Positions 7,945 to 16,970 of a stretch of DNA of 64,000 nucleotides are shown piece by piece. Source of the stretch: Streptomyces ruber. GTDB taxonomy: Bacteria > Actinomycetota > Actinomycetes > Streptomycetales > Streptomycetaceae. Position numbers and translations under genes: made by a program. The stretch spans positions 1 through 64,000 of the forward strand of contig NZ_BMQK01000026.1 of NCBI RefSeq assembly GCF_014648075.1. The letters are read 5' to 3'. The number at the start of each line of letters is the position of its first letter. The first letter of the stretch is position 1. A model generated the notes under the pieces. The model was not told the origin of the DNA. It saw nothing but the letters and a program-made list of their open reading frames with translations, and made no database searches.

Positions 7945-10166
7945 TGCTCGGCGTCGTCCTTCTTGTCGTCGGAGCCTTCTTCGCCCTCGCCCTCGATCAC
8001 GGGGATGAGGGAGAGCTTGCCGCGGGAGTCGATCTCGGCGATCTCGACCTGGACCTTCTGGCCCACGCCGACCACGTCCTCGACGTTCTCCACGCGCTTG
8101 CCGCCGGCCAGCTTGCGGATCTGCGAGATGTGCAGCAGACCGTCCTTGCCCGGGAGCAGCGAGACGAACGCGCCGAAGGTCGTCGTCTTCACGACGGTGC
8201 CCAGGTAGCGCTCGCCGACCTCCGGCATGGTCGGGTTCGCGATGCCGTTGATCGTGGTCCGGGCGGCCTCGGCGGCCGGGCCGTCGGCGGCACCGATGTA
8301 GATGGTGCCGTCGTCCTCGATCGTGATCTCGGCGCCGGTGTCCTCCTGGATCTGGTTGATCATCTTGCCCTTGGGGCCGATGACCTCACCGATCTTGTCC
8401 ACGGGGATCTTGACGGTGATGATCCGCGGGGCGTTCGGGGACATCTCGTCCGGCGTGTCGATCGCTTCCATCATCACGTCGAGGATGTGGAGGCGGGCGT
8501 CGCGGGCCTGCTTGAGGGCCGCGGCCAGGACGGAGGCCGGGATGCCGTCCAGCTTGGTGTCGAGCTGGAGGGCGGTGACGAACTCCTTGGTGCCGGCGAC
8601 CTTGAAGTCCATGTCGCCGAAGGCGTCCTCCGCACCGAGGATGTCGGTGAGGGTGACGTAGTGCGTCTCGCCCTCGATCTCCTGGGAGATCAGGCCCATG
8701 GCGATACCGGCGACCGGGGCCTTCAGCGGCACACCGGCGTTCAGCAGCGACATGGTGGAGGCGCAGACCGAGCCCATGGACGTCGAGCCGTTGGAGCCGA
8801 GGGCCTCGGACACCTGGCGGATCGCGTAGGGGAACTCCTCGCGCGTCGGCAGCACCGGCACGAGCGCGCGCTCGGCGAGGGCGCCGTGGCCGATCTCGCG
8901 GCGCTTCGGGGAGCCGACGCGGCCGGTCTCGCCGGTGGAGTACGGCGGGAAGTTGTAGTTGTGCATGTAGCGCTTGCGGGTCACCGGGGAGAGGGTGTCC
9001 AGCTGCTGCTCCATGCGGAGCATGTTGAGGGTGGTGACGCCCAGGATCTGGGTCTCGCCACGCTCGAACAGCGCGGAGCCGTGGACCCGCGGGATGGCCT
9101 CGACCTCGGCGGCCAGGGTGCGGATGTCGGTGACACCGCGGCCGTCGATGCGCTTCTTCTCCTTGATGACGCGCTCGCGGACCAGGGTCTTGGTCAGCGA
9201 GCGGTACGCGGCGGAGATCTCCTTCTCGCGGCCCTCGAACTGCGGCAGCAGCTTCTCGGCGGCCAGACCCTTGACGCGGTCCAGCTCGGCCTCGCGCTCC
9301 TGCTTGCCCGCGATGGTCAGCGCCTGGGCGAGCTCGTCCTTGACCGCGGCCGTGAGGGCCTCCAGGACGTCGTCCTGGTAGTCGAGGAAGATCGGGAACT
9401 CGCCGGTCGGCTTCGCGGCCTTGGCGGCGAGGTCGGCCTGGGCCCGGCAGAGGACCTTGATGAAGGGCTTCGCGGCCTCGAGACCGGCGGCGACGACCTC
9501 CTCGGTGGGCGCCTCGGCGCCGCCCTCGACCAGCTTGATGGTCTTCTCGGTGGCCTCGGCCTCGACCATCATGATCGCGACGTCGCCGTCCTCCAGGACG
9601 CGGCCCGCGACGACCATGTCGAAGACGGCGTCCTCGAGCTCGGTGTGCGTCGGGAAGGCCACCCACTGGCCGTTGATCAGCGCGACGCGGACGCCGCCGA
9701 TCGGGCCGGAGAAGGGCAGGCCGGCCAGCTGCGTGGACGCGGACGCGGCGTTGATCGCGACGACGTCGTACAGGTGGTCGGGGTTGAGCGCCATGACCGT
9801 GGCGACGACCTGGATCTCGTTGCGCAGGCCCTTCTTGAAGGACGGGCGCAGCGGGCGGTCGATGAGGCGGCAGGTGAGGATCGCGTCCTCGGAGGGCCGG
9901 CCCTCGCGGCGGAAGAAGGAACCGGGGATCTTCCCGGCCGCGTACATGCGCTCCTCGACGTCCACCGTGAGGGGGAAGAAGTCGAGCTGGTCCTTCGGGT
10001 TCTTGGAAGCGGTGGTGGCCGACAGCACCATGGTGTCGTCGTCCAGGTAGGCCACGGCGGAGCCGGCGGCCTGACGGGCCAGGCGGCCCGTCTCGAAGCG
10101 GATGGTGCGGGTGCCGAAGGAACCGTTGTCGATGACGGCCTCGGCGTAGTGGGTCTCGTTCTCCAC
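7941..10166 (-). CDS. pnp: Polynucleotide phosphorylase / guanosine pentaphosphate synthetase
   Basis: PNPase degrades RNA phosphorolytically from the 3' end and can add 3' tails. The Streptomyces enzyme is also known as guanosine pentaphosphate synthetase. The product is 741 residues: two RNase PH cores with an alpha-helical linker, a KH domain near 585-650 (IGPKGKMINQIQ) and an S1 domain near 648-720 (GTVVKTTTFGAFVSLLPGKD), then an acidic tail. The start is taken as GTG at 10166, 9 nt after GGAG, because homology begins at ENETHYAEA. The open frame runs further upstream but that part looks non-coding. rpsO lies upstream, separated by a structured intergenic region. Confidence 0.97.
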   Translation of the reverse strand: MENETHYAEAVIDNGSFGTRTIRFETGRLARQAAGSAVAYLDDDTMVLSATTASKNPKDQLDFFPLTVDVEERMYAAGKIPGSFFRREGRPSEDAILTCRLIDRPLRPSFKKGLRNEIQVVATVMALNPDHLYDVVAINAASASTQLAGLPFSGPIGGVRVALINGQWVAFPTHTELEDAVFDMVVAGRVLEDGDVAIMMVEAEATEKTIKLVEGGAEAPTEEVVAAGLEAAKPFIKVLCRAQADLAAKAAKPTGEFPIFLDYQDDVLEALTAAVKDELAQALTIAGKQEREAELDRVKGLAAEKLLPQFEGREKEISAAYRSLTKTLVRERVIKEKKRIDGRGVTDIRTLAAEVEAIPRVHGSALFERGETQILGVTTLNMLRMEQQLDTLSPVTRKRYMHNYNFPPYSTGETGRVGSPKRREIGHGALAERALVPVLPTREEFPYAIRQVSEALGSNGSTSMGSVCASTMSLLNAGVPLKAPVAGIAMGLISQEIEGETHYVTLTDILGAEDAFGDMDFKVAGTKEFVTALQLDTKLDGIPASVLAAALKQARDARLHILDVMMEAIDTPDEMSPNAPRIITVKIPVDKIGEVIGPKGKMINQIQEDTGAEITIEDDGTIYIGAADGPAAEAARTTINGIANPTMPEVGERYLGTVVKTTTFGAFVSLLPGKDGLLHISQIRKLAGGKRVENVEDVVGVGQKVQVEIAEIDSRGKLSLIPVIEGEGEEGSDDKKDDAEQ

Positions 10167-10255
10167 CAGCGTTTTCTCCGTTACTTTTCGTCTTTCGCCC
10201 CGGCCGCCCGTGTGGCGGAGGGGCTGATGGCGGAGAAGCGCGCCGTCCTGTGCGG

Positions 10256-10318
10256 GCCGGTCTTCGATCGAAGCACCCGGGGACCGCTGTCCCCCGGGGG
10301 CCACTACCGAGGACCGGC
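10256..10318 (-). promoter_or_regulatory. Nested hairpin in the pnp leader, candidate RNase III site
   Basis: GCCGGTC at 10256-10262 pairs with GACCGGC at 10312-10318. This encloses an inner strong hairpin (CCCGGGGAC at 10276-10284 with a GTCCCC-CGGG arm ending near 10298, one bulge). A small CTTCGATCGAAG palindrome lies at 10262-10273. Alternative pairings form a multi-branch structure. Processing by RNase III is inferred from the known behaviour of this locus in other bacteria. Confidence 0.5.
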
Positions 10319-10460
10319 GGCGGCGAGGTGCGCTTCTCCTCGTTCGTGTCATTCGTACTGCGTTGTGCTAACAGCCTACAAAGCGGCAGTGACACCGCGC
10401 ACGTTCCCGTACGCACGGCAGGTATGCACAGCGGATCCATACGGCGGGTGCATACGGCAA

Positions 10461-10495
10461 AGGGAGCGGCCCCCTTGTCCCGGGAACCGCTCCCT
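10461..10495 (-). terminator. Hairpin just after rpsO
   Basis: AGGGAGCGG at 10461-10469 pairs with CCGCTCCCT at 10487-10495 around a 17-nt loop that contains a further short GC stem. It starts 11 nt past the rpsO stop. Readthrough to pnp is expected, so it may be a partial terminator. Confidence 0.65.
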
Positions 10496-10505
10496 CCACG
10501 GCGTC

Positions 10506-10793
10506 TTACTTGGCGCCCGCCGCACCGCGGCGGATGCCGAGGCGGTCGACCAGCGTACGGAAGCGCTGGATGTCCTTCTTGGCCAGGTACTGCAGCAGGC
10601 GGCGGCGCTGACCGACCAGGATCAGCAGACCACGACGGGAGTGGTGGTCGTGCTTGTGGGTCTTGAGGTGCTCGGTCAGGTCCGAGATCCGGCGCGAGAG
10701 CATGGCGACCTGGACCTCGGGGGAGCCGGTGTCGCCCTCCTTGGTACCGAACTCGGCGATGATCTGCTTCTTCGTAGCGGCGTCGAGCGACAC
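10506..10793 (-). CDS. rpsO: 30S ribosomal protein S15
   Basis: The 95-residue product is a full-length S15, which binds 16S rRNA and nucleates the platform of the small subunit. Characteristic stretches are TGSPEVQVAMLSRRI, HKHDHHSRRGLL and VGQRRRLLQYL. The start is GTG at 10793, 5 nt after AAGGAG. The gene lies immediately upstream of pnp, a pairing conserved across bacteria. Its leader can fold into a two-tier hairpin (10826-10870), which could be an S15 autoregulatory site. Confidence 0.98.
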   Translation of the reverse strand: MSLDAATKKQIIAEFGTKEGDTGSPEVQVAMLSRRISDLTEHLKTHKHDHHSRRGLLILVGQRRRLLQYLAKKDIQRFRTLVDRLGIRRGAAGAK

Positions 10794-10825
10794 GCGTACT
10801 CCTTATGGGTCTTCTTCGTCTGCCA

Positions 10826-10870
10826 CCGAGTGCCCCTGGTCTTCCTCGCAGGGGAGCTTCCACGACTCGG
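10826..10870 (-). ncRNA. Two-tier hairpin in the rpsO leader (candidate S15 leader)
   Basis: The outer pairing is CCGAGT (10826-10831) with ACTCGG (10865-10870). The inner pairing is CCCCTG (10833-10838) with CAGGGG (10849-10854). On the transcript the structure lies about 30 nt before the rpsO start codon. S15 is known to repress its own mRNA through leader structures of different shapes in several phyla. That this hairpin does so is inference from position and fold. Confidence 0.45.
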
Positions 10871-11006
10871 GAGGCGGGGATCCGCCGGCCGCGGCCACCG
10901 GACCGCTGCGGGCAACCGGAGGCGCGTGCACAGACGGCCGTCACACAGCGTACCAGCCCGCACGTGACCGGTTCCCCGCGGTGGCCCGACGGCCGGTGCG
11001 CGGCCC

Positions 11007-12464
11007 TCAGACGCCGCCGCGGACCTTGGCGTAGACGTCGAGGACGGCCAGGCAGACCGGGATCAGGGAGAGCAGCACCAGCGAGTCCGCGAGGTCCAGC
11101 ATGCGGCCCCAGAAGGGGGACAGCCCCTTCCGCGGGACGATCAGGGCGATCGCGATCAGGATCAGCACGCCGGCCGCGACCGAGGCACCGAGCCACAGGG
11201 TCCGTACGTCGACGGGGCCGGTGTTGCCCTGGGCCAGTTCCACGAGGATGTCGGCCGGGGGCGAGATCGCGAGGCCGAGGACCAGCAGGCCGAGGGTGAC
11301 GACACCCGCCACGAACAGGCATGCGACCTGGGCCGTGTAGCGGAACAGACGCGCCCGCAGCATCGCGGCGAGGCCGGTGCACAGGGCCAGCAGCTGGGCC
11401 CAGCCGTTGTCGCTGAAGCCGAGCACCGCGCCGCCGGCGCCGACGACGACGGCGGCGCAGCCACCGACGAGGCCGAGCAGCAGCTCGTGGCCACGGCTGG
11501 TCTGGGCGACGATCTGCTGGACGTCGAAGGCCTCCAGGTCGCCCTCGCGGCCCTCGCGACGGGCCCTGGCCAGCTCCTCCGGGTTGCGGAAACCGATCGG
11601 CAGCTTGGCGAAGCGGGCCGACCAGCCGGGCAGGAAGCCGACGACCGCCAGGGCGACGACGGCGGCGCCGGCGGCGATCTCGCGCGGCCGGGCCTCGGTG
11701 AGCACACCGACGAACACCGCGAGCGTGCCGATGGCGGCGGCCAGCGCGGCGCCCACGAACGGGGCGTCCCCCTGCGGCAGCAGCATGATGAGCACGACGG
11801 AGAGGACCAGTACGGTCACGCAGCCCACGAGGAACTGGATCCTGCCGGGTCCCTCGCCCGCGTCCTGGGGGATGATCCCGGAGCCCGCGATGAGCGCGTG
11901 GGGCAGCGCCGAGACACCGAACGCGACGGCGCTGCCGCGGTCGTCGTACACCCGGGCCCGCACGCCGGCGAGTGCCGTCAGGGCCACCGCGGTCACGCCC
12001 GCGAGGATGCCCTGGAGGCCGTTCATGTCGTGCCGCACCGGGTCCGCGAACCAGAAGACGAAGCCGAGCATGACCAGCAGCAGCGCACCCGCGACGAGAC
12101 CGGCCACCCGCATGAGGTCGTCGTTCCAGCCGCGGAGGTCCCGCTTGACCGCGGCGGCGATCGCGTCCACCACGTCGTCGTGCACGGCCGGCGGCAGCGA
12201 GTCGGCGAAGGTCCGCAGCAGCAGTACGTCGCCGTCCCTGACCCGCTGCTCGAGCAGCGAACGGCTCGCGTCCAGCACCTGGCCCTCACGGCTCACCAGG
12301 TGGTAGCCGGCGGGCCCGGCGTCCGCCTGGACCAGTCCCGAGAGTCTGACGATCTCCGGAAAGAGATCCTGGATCGGCAGGTCCTCCGGCAGCGCGACAT
12401 CGACACGACTGTCCGGCGCTGCGATCGTGATGCGGCAGAAACCTGTCGATGTCCCCGTGCTCAC
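11007..12464 (-). CDS. eccD: Type VII secretion integral membrane protein EccD
   Basis: EccD forms the membrane vestibule of the ESX secretion complex. The 485-residue product has an N-terminal ubiquitin-like (YukD) domain of about 95 residues (CRITIAAPDSRVDVALPEDL). A linker follows, then eleven hydrophobic helices from about residue 120 to the C-terminus, as in the family. The start is taken as GTG at 12464, about 6 nt after GGGGGAAG; a TTG at 12488 would add eight residues that include the ribosome binding site. It diverges from eccC across 346 nt. Confidence 0.94.
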   Translation of the reverse strand: MSTGTSTGFCRITIAAPDSRVDVALPEDLPIQDLFPEIVRLSGLVQADAGPAGYHLVSREGQVLDASRSLLEQRVRDGDVLLLRTFADSLPPAVHDDVVDAIAAAVKRDLRGWNDDLMRVAGLVAGALLLVMLGFVFWFADPVRHDMNGLQGILAGVTAVALTALAGVRARVYDDRGSAVAFGVSALPHALIAGSGIIPQDAGEGPGRIQFLVGCVTVLVLSVVLIMLLPQGDAPFVGAALAAAIGTLAVFVGVLTEARPREIAAGAAVVALAVVGFLPGWSARFAKLPIGFRNPEELARARREGREGDLEAFDVQQIVAQTSRGHELLLGLVGGCAAVVVGAGGAVLGFSDNGWAQLLALCTGLAAMLRARLFRYTAQVACLFVAGVVTLGLLVLGLAISPPADILVELAQGNTGPVDVRTLWLGASVAAGVLILIAIALIVPRKGLSPFWGRMLDLADSLVLLSLIPVCLAVLDVYAKVRGGV

Positions 12465-12701
12465 GTGGTACTTCCCCCTGTAGGACAAGACTTCTCGCGT
12501 CGTACGTCTCCGACGCCTCCCGGGCCGTCCGCACGAAGCCCCTCGGGGGCCGTACGTCCGACGCCTCTCACGCCGTACGTACGACGCGGAGCGCCACCAT
12601 ATCCGCTGCCCCGCCGGGCACAGGGCCTGCCTCCCTCATTTCTCCCCCCAACCTCCCGGCATCTCCATCCTCCTGCCTCTCTCGGGCATCCGGCGCATCA
12701 G

Positions 12702-12707
12702 TAGGAT
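12702..12707 (+). promoter_or_regulatory. Possible -10 box for eccC
   Basis: TAGGAT matches the Streptomyces vegetative -10 consensus and lies about 105 nt upstream of the eccC start. No clear TTGAC -35 box is seen at 17-18 nt, so this is tentative. Confidence 0.3.
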
Positions 12708-12771
12708 CGACGCTCACGCGGTCGACGCCTACGCGAACGGAGCACGTCGCGATATACGGGGGCGTCATTAC

Positions 12772-12798
12772 CAGACGTAGCAGACGTAGCAGACGTAT
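12772..12798 (+). repeat. Three 9-bp tandem repeats before eccC
   Basis: CAGACGTAG, CAGACGTAG and CAGACGTAT run head to tail and end 12 nt before the eccC ATG. They would lie in the mRNA leader next to the ribosome binding site. Confidence 0.75.
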
Positions 12799-12810
12799 CA
12801 AGCGCGAAGG

Positions 12811-15800
12811 ATGAGTGCATCGGTGAGCGTCGTCATCATCAAACGGCCGCCGCGGATAGCGCCCCCGGTGGTTCCGGACGGCGAGGTCAAGCTCGAGACA
12901 CCGCCCGAGATCCCTCGTGAGGGCGACGAGAGCATGCTCATGACCCTGCTGCCCATGATGGGCATGCTGGGTTCCGTCGGTTTCTTCTTCATGCCCAACC
13001 TCCCCTCCTACATGCGGGTGGTCGGCGGGCTGATGCTGGCCTCGACGCTGGCCATGGCCATCGCCCAGTTCGCCAAGTCGCGGCAGCGCGGCGGCGCGGG
13101 GATGGCCCAGGAACGGCGCGACTACTTCCGCTATCTCGAGCAGGTCCGCAAGGACGTGCACAAGACCGCCGAACTGCAGCGGCGCAGCCAGCTCTTCCAG
13201 CACCCCGAACCGGACCAGCTGTGGGCGGTGGCCGCCGACAGCAAGCGCCTGTGGGAGCGGCGGCCGACGGACGCGGACTTCGCCTCCGTACGGGTCGGCC
13301 GCGGCGTCCAGCAGCTGAACACGCCGCTCGTCGCCCCGGAGACGGCGCCCAAGGACGAGCTGGAGCCGCTGACCGCCGCGGCCATGAAGGCCTTCCTCGA
13401 CGCGCACGGCAGTCTGTCCGACCTGCCCCTCGCCGTGTCGCTGCGCGCCTTCTACCACCTGACGGTCTGCGGGGACACCGACACGGTCTACGGCAACGCC
13501 CGTGCGGCCCTGGCCCAGCTGGCGACCCTGCACTCGCCCGAGGACCTGCTGATCGCCGTGGTCGCCCACCCCTCCGCGGCGGCGGACTGGGACTGGATCA
13601 AGTGGCTGCCGCACAGCCAGCACCCGAAGGCCAAGGACGGAGCGGGTTCGGCCCGGCTCCTCTTCGACGACCTCGGGGAGCTGGAGGAGGCGCTGGCGGA
13701 CCAGCTGGCCGACAGGCCGCGCTGGAGCCGCGACGCGAACCCCGTCTACGACCAGCCGCATTTGATCGTGGTGCTCGACGGCGGCACCGTGCCGCCGGAC
13801 TCCGAGCTCGCCAGCGCCGAAGGGCTCCAGGGCGTCACCTTCCTGGAGATCGCGCCCGGCGAACTGGAGGAGGAGCTGCGCGCCGGCCTGACCGTCTACG
13901 CCAAGCCGGACCGGATGCGGCTGTTCGTCGGCCACGAGTCGGCGTACAGCGGCAGGCCCGACGTGCTGAACGCGGCGCAGGCCGAGTCCCTGGCGCGGCA
14001 GCTCGCCCCCTTCCGGGTGGGCTCCGCCGAGGAGGGCGAGCCCCTGCTGTCCAACCTGGACTTCACCGACCTCATGGGCATCGGCGACGCGGGTTCCGTC
14101 GACGTCTCCCGCACCTGGCGGCCGCGCACGCTGCACGAGCGGCTGCGGGTGCCGATCGGTGTCGGCGAGAACGGCGAGCCGGTCATGCTGGACCTCAAGG
14201 AGGCCTCGCAGGAGGGCATGGGCCCGCACGGCCTGTGCGTCGGCGCGACCGGTTCCGGCAAGTCCGAGCTGCTGCGCACGCTGGTGCTCGGACTCGCGGT
14301 GACGCACTCCTCGGAGACGCTGAACTTCATCCTCGCGGACTTCAAGGGCGGTGCGACGTTCGCCGGTATGGCGGACATGCCGCACACCGCGGCCGTCATC
14401 ACCAACCTCGCGGACGACCTCACGCTCGTCGACCGCATGCGGGACGCGATCACGGGTGAGATGCAGCGCCGGCAGGAGCTGCTGCGCACCGCGGGCAACT
14501 ACGCCAACCTGCACGACTACGAGAAGGCCCGGGCGGCGGGCGCGGCCCTGGAGCCGATGGCCTCGCTGGTGATCGTGCTCGACGAGTTCTCCGAGCTGCT
14601 CACCGCCAAGCCGGACTTCATCGACATGTTCATCCAGATCGGCCGCATCGGCCGTTCGCTGGGTGTGCACCTGCTGCTGGCGTCGCAGCGCCTGGAGGAG
14701 GGCAAGCTGCGCGGCCTCGACACCTACCTCTCGTACCGGATCGGTCTGCGCACCTTCTCCGCCGCCGAGTCCCGCACGGCGATCGGTGTCCCGGACGCCT
14801 ACCACCTGCCGTCGATCCCCGGCTCCGGCTACCTGCGGTACGACACCGACACCATGGTCCGCTTCAAGGCCGCGTACGTGTCGGGGCCGTACCACGGCGA
14901 GGGCCCGTCCCGGGTGAGCCGCTCGACCCAGCTGCGGCCCGCGCTGTTCACGGCGGAGCACGTGGCGCTGCCCCCGCAGCCGGTGATCGAGGAGCCGGAG
15001 GCCGACGACCGGGTGGACGACGCGCTCGCCGACACCGTCCTCGACGTCATCGTGGCCAAGATGGTCAACCAGGGGCCGCCCGCCCACCAGGTGTGGCTGC
15101 CCCCGCTGGAGGAGGCGCCCTCGCTGGAGCAGCTCCTCCCCCAGCTCGCCGTCACCCCGGACCGCGGCCTGACCGCCCCCGAGTACACGGCGCTCGGCCG
15201 GCTCACCGTGCCGGTCGGCATGGTCGACAAGCCGTTCGAGCAGCGGCGCGACGTGCTGTACCGCGACTTCTCGGGCGGTGCGGGCCACGGTCTGTTCGTC
15301 GGTGGCCCGCAGTCCGGCAAGTCGACCCTGCTGCGCTCGCTCATCTCGTCGTTCGGCCTCACCCACACACCCGCCGAGGTGCAGTTCTACTGCCTGGACT
15401 TCGGTGGCGGCGGTCTCCTCTCGATGGAGGAGCTGGCGCACGTCGGCGGGGTCGCCAACCGTCTCGACGCCGAGAAGGTGCGCCGGACCGTCAGTGAGGT
15501 CGAGGGCATACTCAACGCGCGCGAGGAGTACTTCCGGGCGAACAACGTCGACTCGATCGCGACGTACCGGCAGCGCAGGGCCGCGGGACAGCTGCCCGAC
15601 CAGCCCTGGGGCGACGTCTTCCTCGTCATCGACGGCTGGGCCACCTTCAAGACGGACTACGAGCTGCTCGAGGCGACCGTCACCGACATCGCGACGCGCG
15701 GCCTCGGCTTCGGTGTGCACCTGATCATCACCGCCAGCCGCTACACCGAGGTCCGGCCCGCGCTCAAGGACATGCTGCAGAACCGCATCGAGCTGCGGCT

Positions 15801-16767
15801 CGGCGACCCGACCGAGTCGGAGATCGACCGCAGGGTCGCGCAGAACGTCCCCGCCACCGTGCCGGGCCGCGGCCTGACGCAGGAGAAGCTGCACTTCATG
15901 ACCGCGCTGCCGCGGGTCGACGGATCCTCGGAGACGGAGGACCTGGCGGAGGCGACGTCGATCCTCATCCGCGGTATCAACGACAACTGGCAGGGCAACC
16001 GCGCCCCGGCGGTGCGGCTGCTGCCCACCCTCCTGCCGTCCGACCGGCTGCCCAAGGGCTTCGAGCACCCGGACCGCGGAGTCGCCTTCGGCATCGACGA
16101 GTCGACCCTCTCGCCGGTCTTCGTCGACTTCGAGACCGACCCGCACTTCATCGTGTTCGGTGAGAGCGAGTCCGGTAAGTCGGCGGTGCTGCGACTGCTC
16201 ATCAAGCAGATCACCGAGCGCTACACGCCGGACCAGGCGAAGATCGTCATGGGCGACTACCGGCGCGCCCACCTGGAGGGCGTCCCCGAGTCGCACCTGT
16301 CGCGGTACTGCGCGTCGGCACCCGCGCTGCAGGAGACACTGGAGGGCCTGGCCGGTTCGATGAGCCGCCGTATGCCGGGCCCGGACGTCACGCCCGAGCA
16401 GCTGCGCAACCGCAGCTGGTACAGCAGTCCGGACGCGTTCGTCATCGTCGACGACTACGACCTGGTGGCGACGGGCGTGAACCCGCTGGCCCCGCTCCTC
16501 GAGTACCTTCCCTTCGCCCGCGACATCGGCCTGCGCGTCATCATCGCGCGCGCCTCGGGCGGTGCCAGCCGGGCGCTGTACGAGCCGGTGATGCAGCGCA
16601 TGCGCGAGCTCGGCGCCCAGGGCATCGTGCTCTCCGGCGACCGCGCGGAGGGCGCGCTGCTGGGGAACATCACGGCGTCGCAGCTGCCGGCCGGGCGCGG
16701 GTACTTCCACACGCGGCGGCGCGGCGGACAGCTGATCCAGACGGGGTGGCTGCCGCCCCGGTTCTGA
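12811..16767 (+). CDS. eccC: Type VII secretion ATPase EccC (fused EccCa/EccCb)
   Basis: EccC is the FtsK/SpoIIIE-type motor that recognises and drives Esx substrates. The 1318-residue product has two N-terminal transmembrane helices (about residues 43-85) and three ATPase domains. Walker A motifs are GATGSGKS (478-485), GGPQSGKS (831-838) and GESESGKS (1117-1124). The first domain has a full Walker B acidic pair, Asp591-Glu592 in LVIVLDEFSELL. The second has IDGW and the third VDDY instead, as in other EccC proteins where only the first domain keeps a full catalytic pair. GAAGG touches the ATG at 12811, so the GTG at 12823 (11 nt after it) is an alternative start. Confidence 0.97.
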   Translation: MSASVSVVIIKRPPRIAPPVVPDGEVKLETPPEIPREGDESMLMTLLPMMGMLGSVGFFFMPNLPSYMRVVGGLMLASTLAMAIAQFAKSRQRGGAGMAQERRDYFRYLEQVRKDVHKTAELQRRSQLFQHPEPDQLWAVAADSKRLWERRPTDADFASVRVGRGVQQLNTPLVAPETAPKDELEPLTAAAMKAFLDAHGSLSDLPLAVSLRAFYHLTVCGDTDTVYGNARAALAQLATLHSPEDLLIAVVAHPSAAADWDWIKWLPHSQHPKAKDGAGSARLLFDDLGELEEALADQLADRPRWSRDANPVYDQPHLIVVLDGGTVPPDSELASAEGLQGVTFLEIAPGELEEELRAGLTVYAKPDRMRLFVGHESAYSGRPDVLNAAQAESLARQLAPFRVGSAEEGEPLLSNLDFTDLMGIGDAGSVDVSRTWRPRTLHERLRVPIGVGENGEPVMLDLKEASQEGMGPHGLCVGATGSGKSELLRTLVLGLAVTHSSETLNFILADFKGGATFAGMADMPHTAAVITNLADDLTLVDRMRDAITGEMQRRQELLRTAGNYANLHDYEKARAAGAALEPMASLVIVLDEFSELLTAKPDFIDMFIQIGRIGRSLGVHLLLASQRLEEGKLRGLDTYLSYRIGLRTFSAAESRTAIGVPDAYHLPSIPGSGYLRYDTDTMVRFKAAYVSGPYHGEGPSRVSRSTQLRPALFTAEHVALPPQPVIEEPEADDRVDDALADTVLDVIVAKMVNQGPPAHQVWLPPLEEAPSLEQLLPQLAVTPDRGLTAPEYTALGRLTVPVGMVDKPFEQRRDVLYRDFSGGAGHGLFVGGPQSGKSTLLRSLISSFGLTHTPAEVQFYCLDFGGGGLLSMEELAHVGGVANRLDAEKVRRTVSEVEGILNAREEYFRANNVDSIATYRQRRAAGQLPDQPWGDVFLVIDGWATFKTDYELLEATVTDIATRGLGFGVHLIITASRYTEVRPALKDMLQNRIELRLGDPTESEIDRRVAQNVPATVPGRGLTQEKLHFMTALPRVDGSSETEDLAEATSILIRGINDNWQGNRAPAVRLLPTLLPSDRLPKGFEHPDRGVAFGIDESTLSPVFVDFETDPHFIVFGESESGKSAVLRLLIKQITERYTPDQAKIVMGDYRRAHLEGVPESHLSRYCASAPALQETLEGLAGSMSRRMPGPDVTPEQLRNRSWYSSPDAFVIVDDYDLVATGVNPLAPLLEYLPFARDIGLRVIIARASGGASRALYEPVMQRMRELGAQGIVLSGDRAEGALLGNITASQLPAGRGYFHTRRRGGQLIQTGWLPPRF

Positions 16768-16785
16768 CCGGTTGTACGAGGTGTG

Positions 16786-16821
16786 GCGGAGGGCGGTACC
16801 CGTACGGGTGCCGCCCTCCGC
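16786..16821 (+). terminator. eccC terminator hairpin
   Basis: Positions 16786-16801 pair with 16806-16821 around a GTAC loop, a 16-bp stem with one G-T wobble, starting 18 nt after the eccC stop. It separates eccC from the WXG-like gene. Confidence 0.85.
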
Positions 16822-16924
16822 ATCGTGCGCTGCGCCATGTGCTGTGTTCGTTGTGTGAGCGTCGTGTTGTGTGAGCGTCGTGTGGAACGAGTTGTGAGGC
16901 TGGGCTTGTGTCCGAGGCGCCCGT

Positions 16925-16930
16925 TAGGGT
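16925..16930 (+). promoter_or_regulatory. Possible -10 box for the WXG-like gene
   Basis: TAGGGT resembles a Streptomyces -10 box and lies 40 nt before the GTG at 16971, after the eccC terminator. TTGTG words occur upstream, but none at the ideal -35 distance. Confidence 0.3.
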
Positions 16931-16970
16931 GGCGTGGTCGCGACGGAAAGCCGAAACACGGGGGGCAGTT

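Larger units (their letters stand above)
10167..10505 (-). other. Structured rpsO-pnp intergenic region
   Basis: This 339-nt spacer holds no gene. It contains the rpsO terminator candidate (10461-10495) and a large nested hairpin (10256-10318). The pnp ribosome binding site lies at its left end. In Escherichia coli and S. coelicolor the equivalent spacer is processed by RNase III, and the layout here would fit that. Confidence 0.7.
12465..12810. other. eccD-eccC divergent control region
   Basis: This 346-nt non-coding region must hold the promoters of both eccD and eccC. It contains two related copies of a CGTACGTC-CGACGCCTC element (12501-12519 and 12551-12567), a GTACGTAC palindrome near 12574, a possible TAGGAT -10 box at 12702-12707 for eccC, and three CAGACGTA(G/T) tandem repeats at 12772-12798. 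A pyrimidine-rich strip runs through 12635-12690. Confidence 0.6.

Noticed and set aside
8386..11382. 998-residue minus-strand frame across pnp, rpsO and eccD
   Set aside because: It is an out-of-frame reading of three recognised genes on the same strand and is Arg/Gly/Pro-rich without domain signal.
12568..16710. 1380-residue minus-strand frame opposite eccC
   Set aside because: eccC on the plus strand has three ATPase domains in good order. The opposite frame is Arg/Asp/Val-rich antisense and extends into the promoter region.
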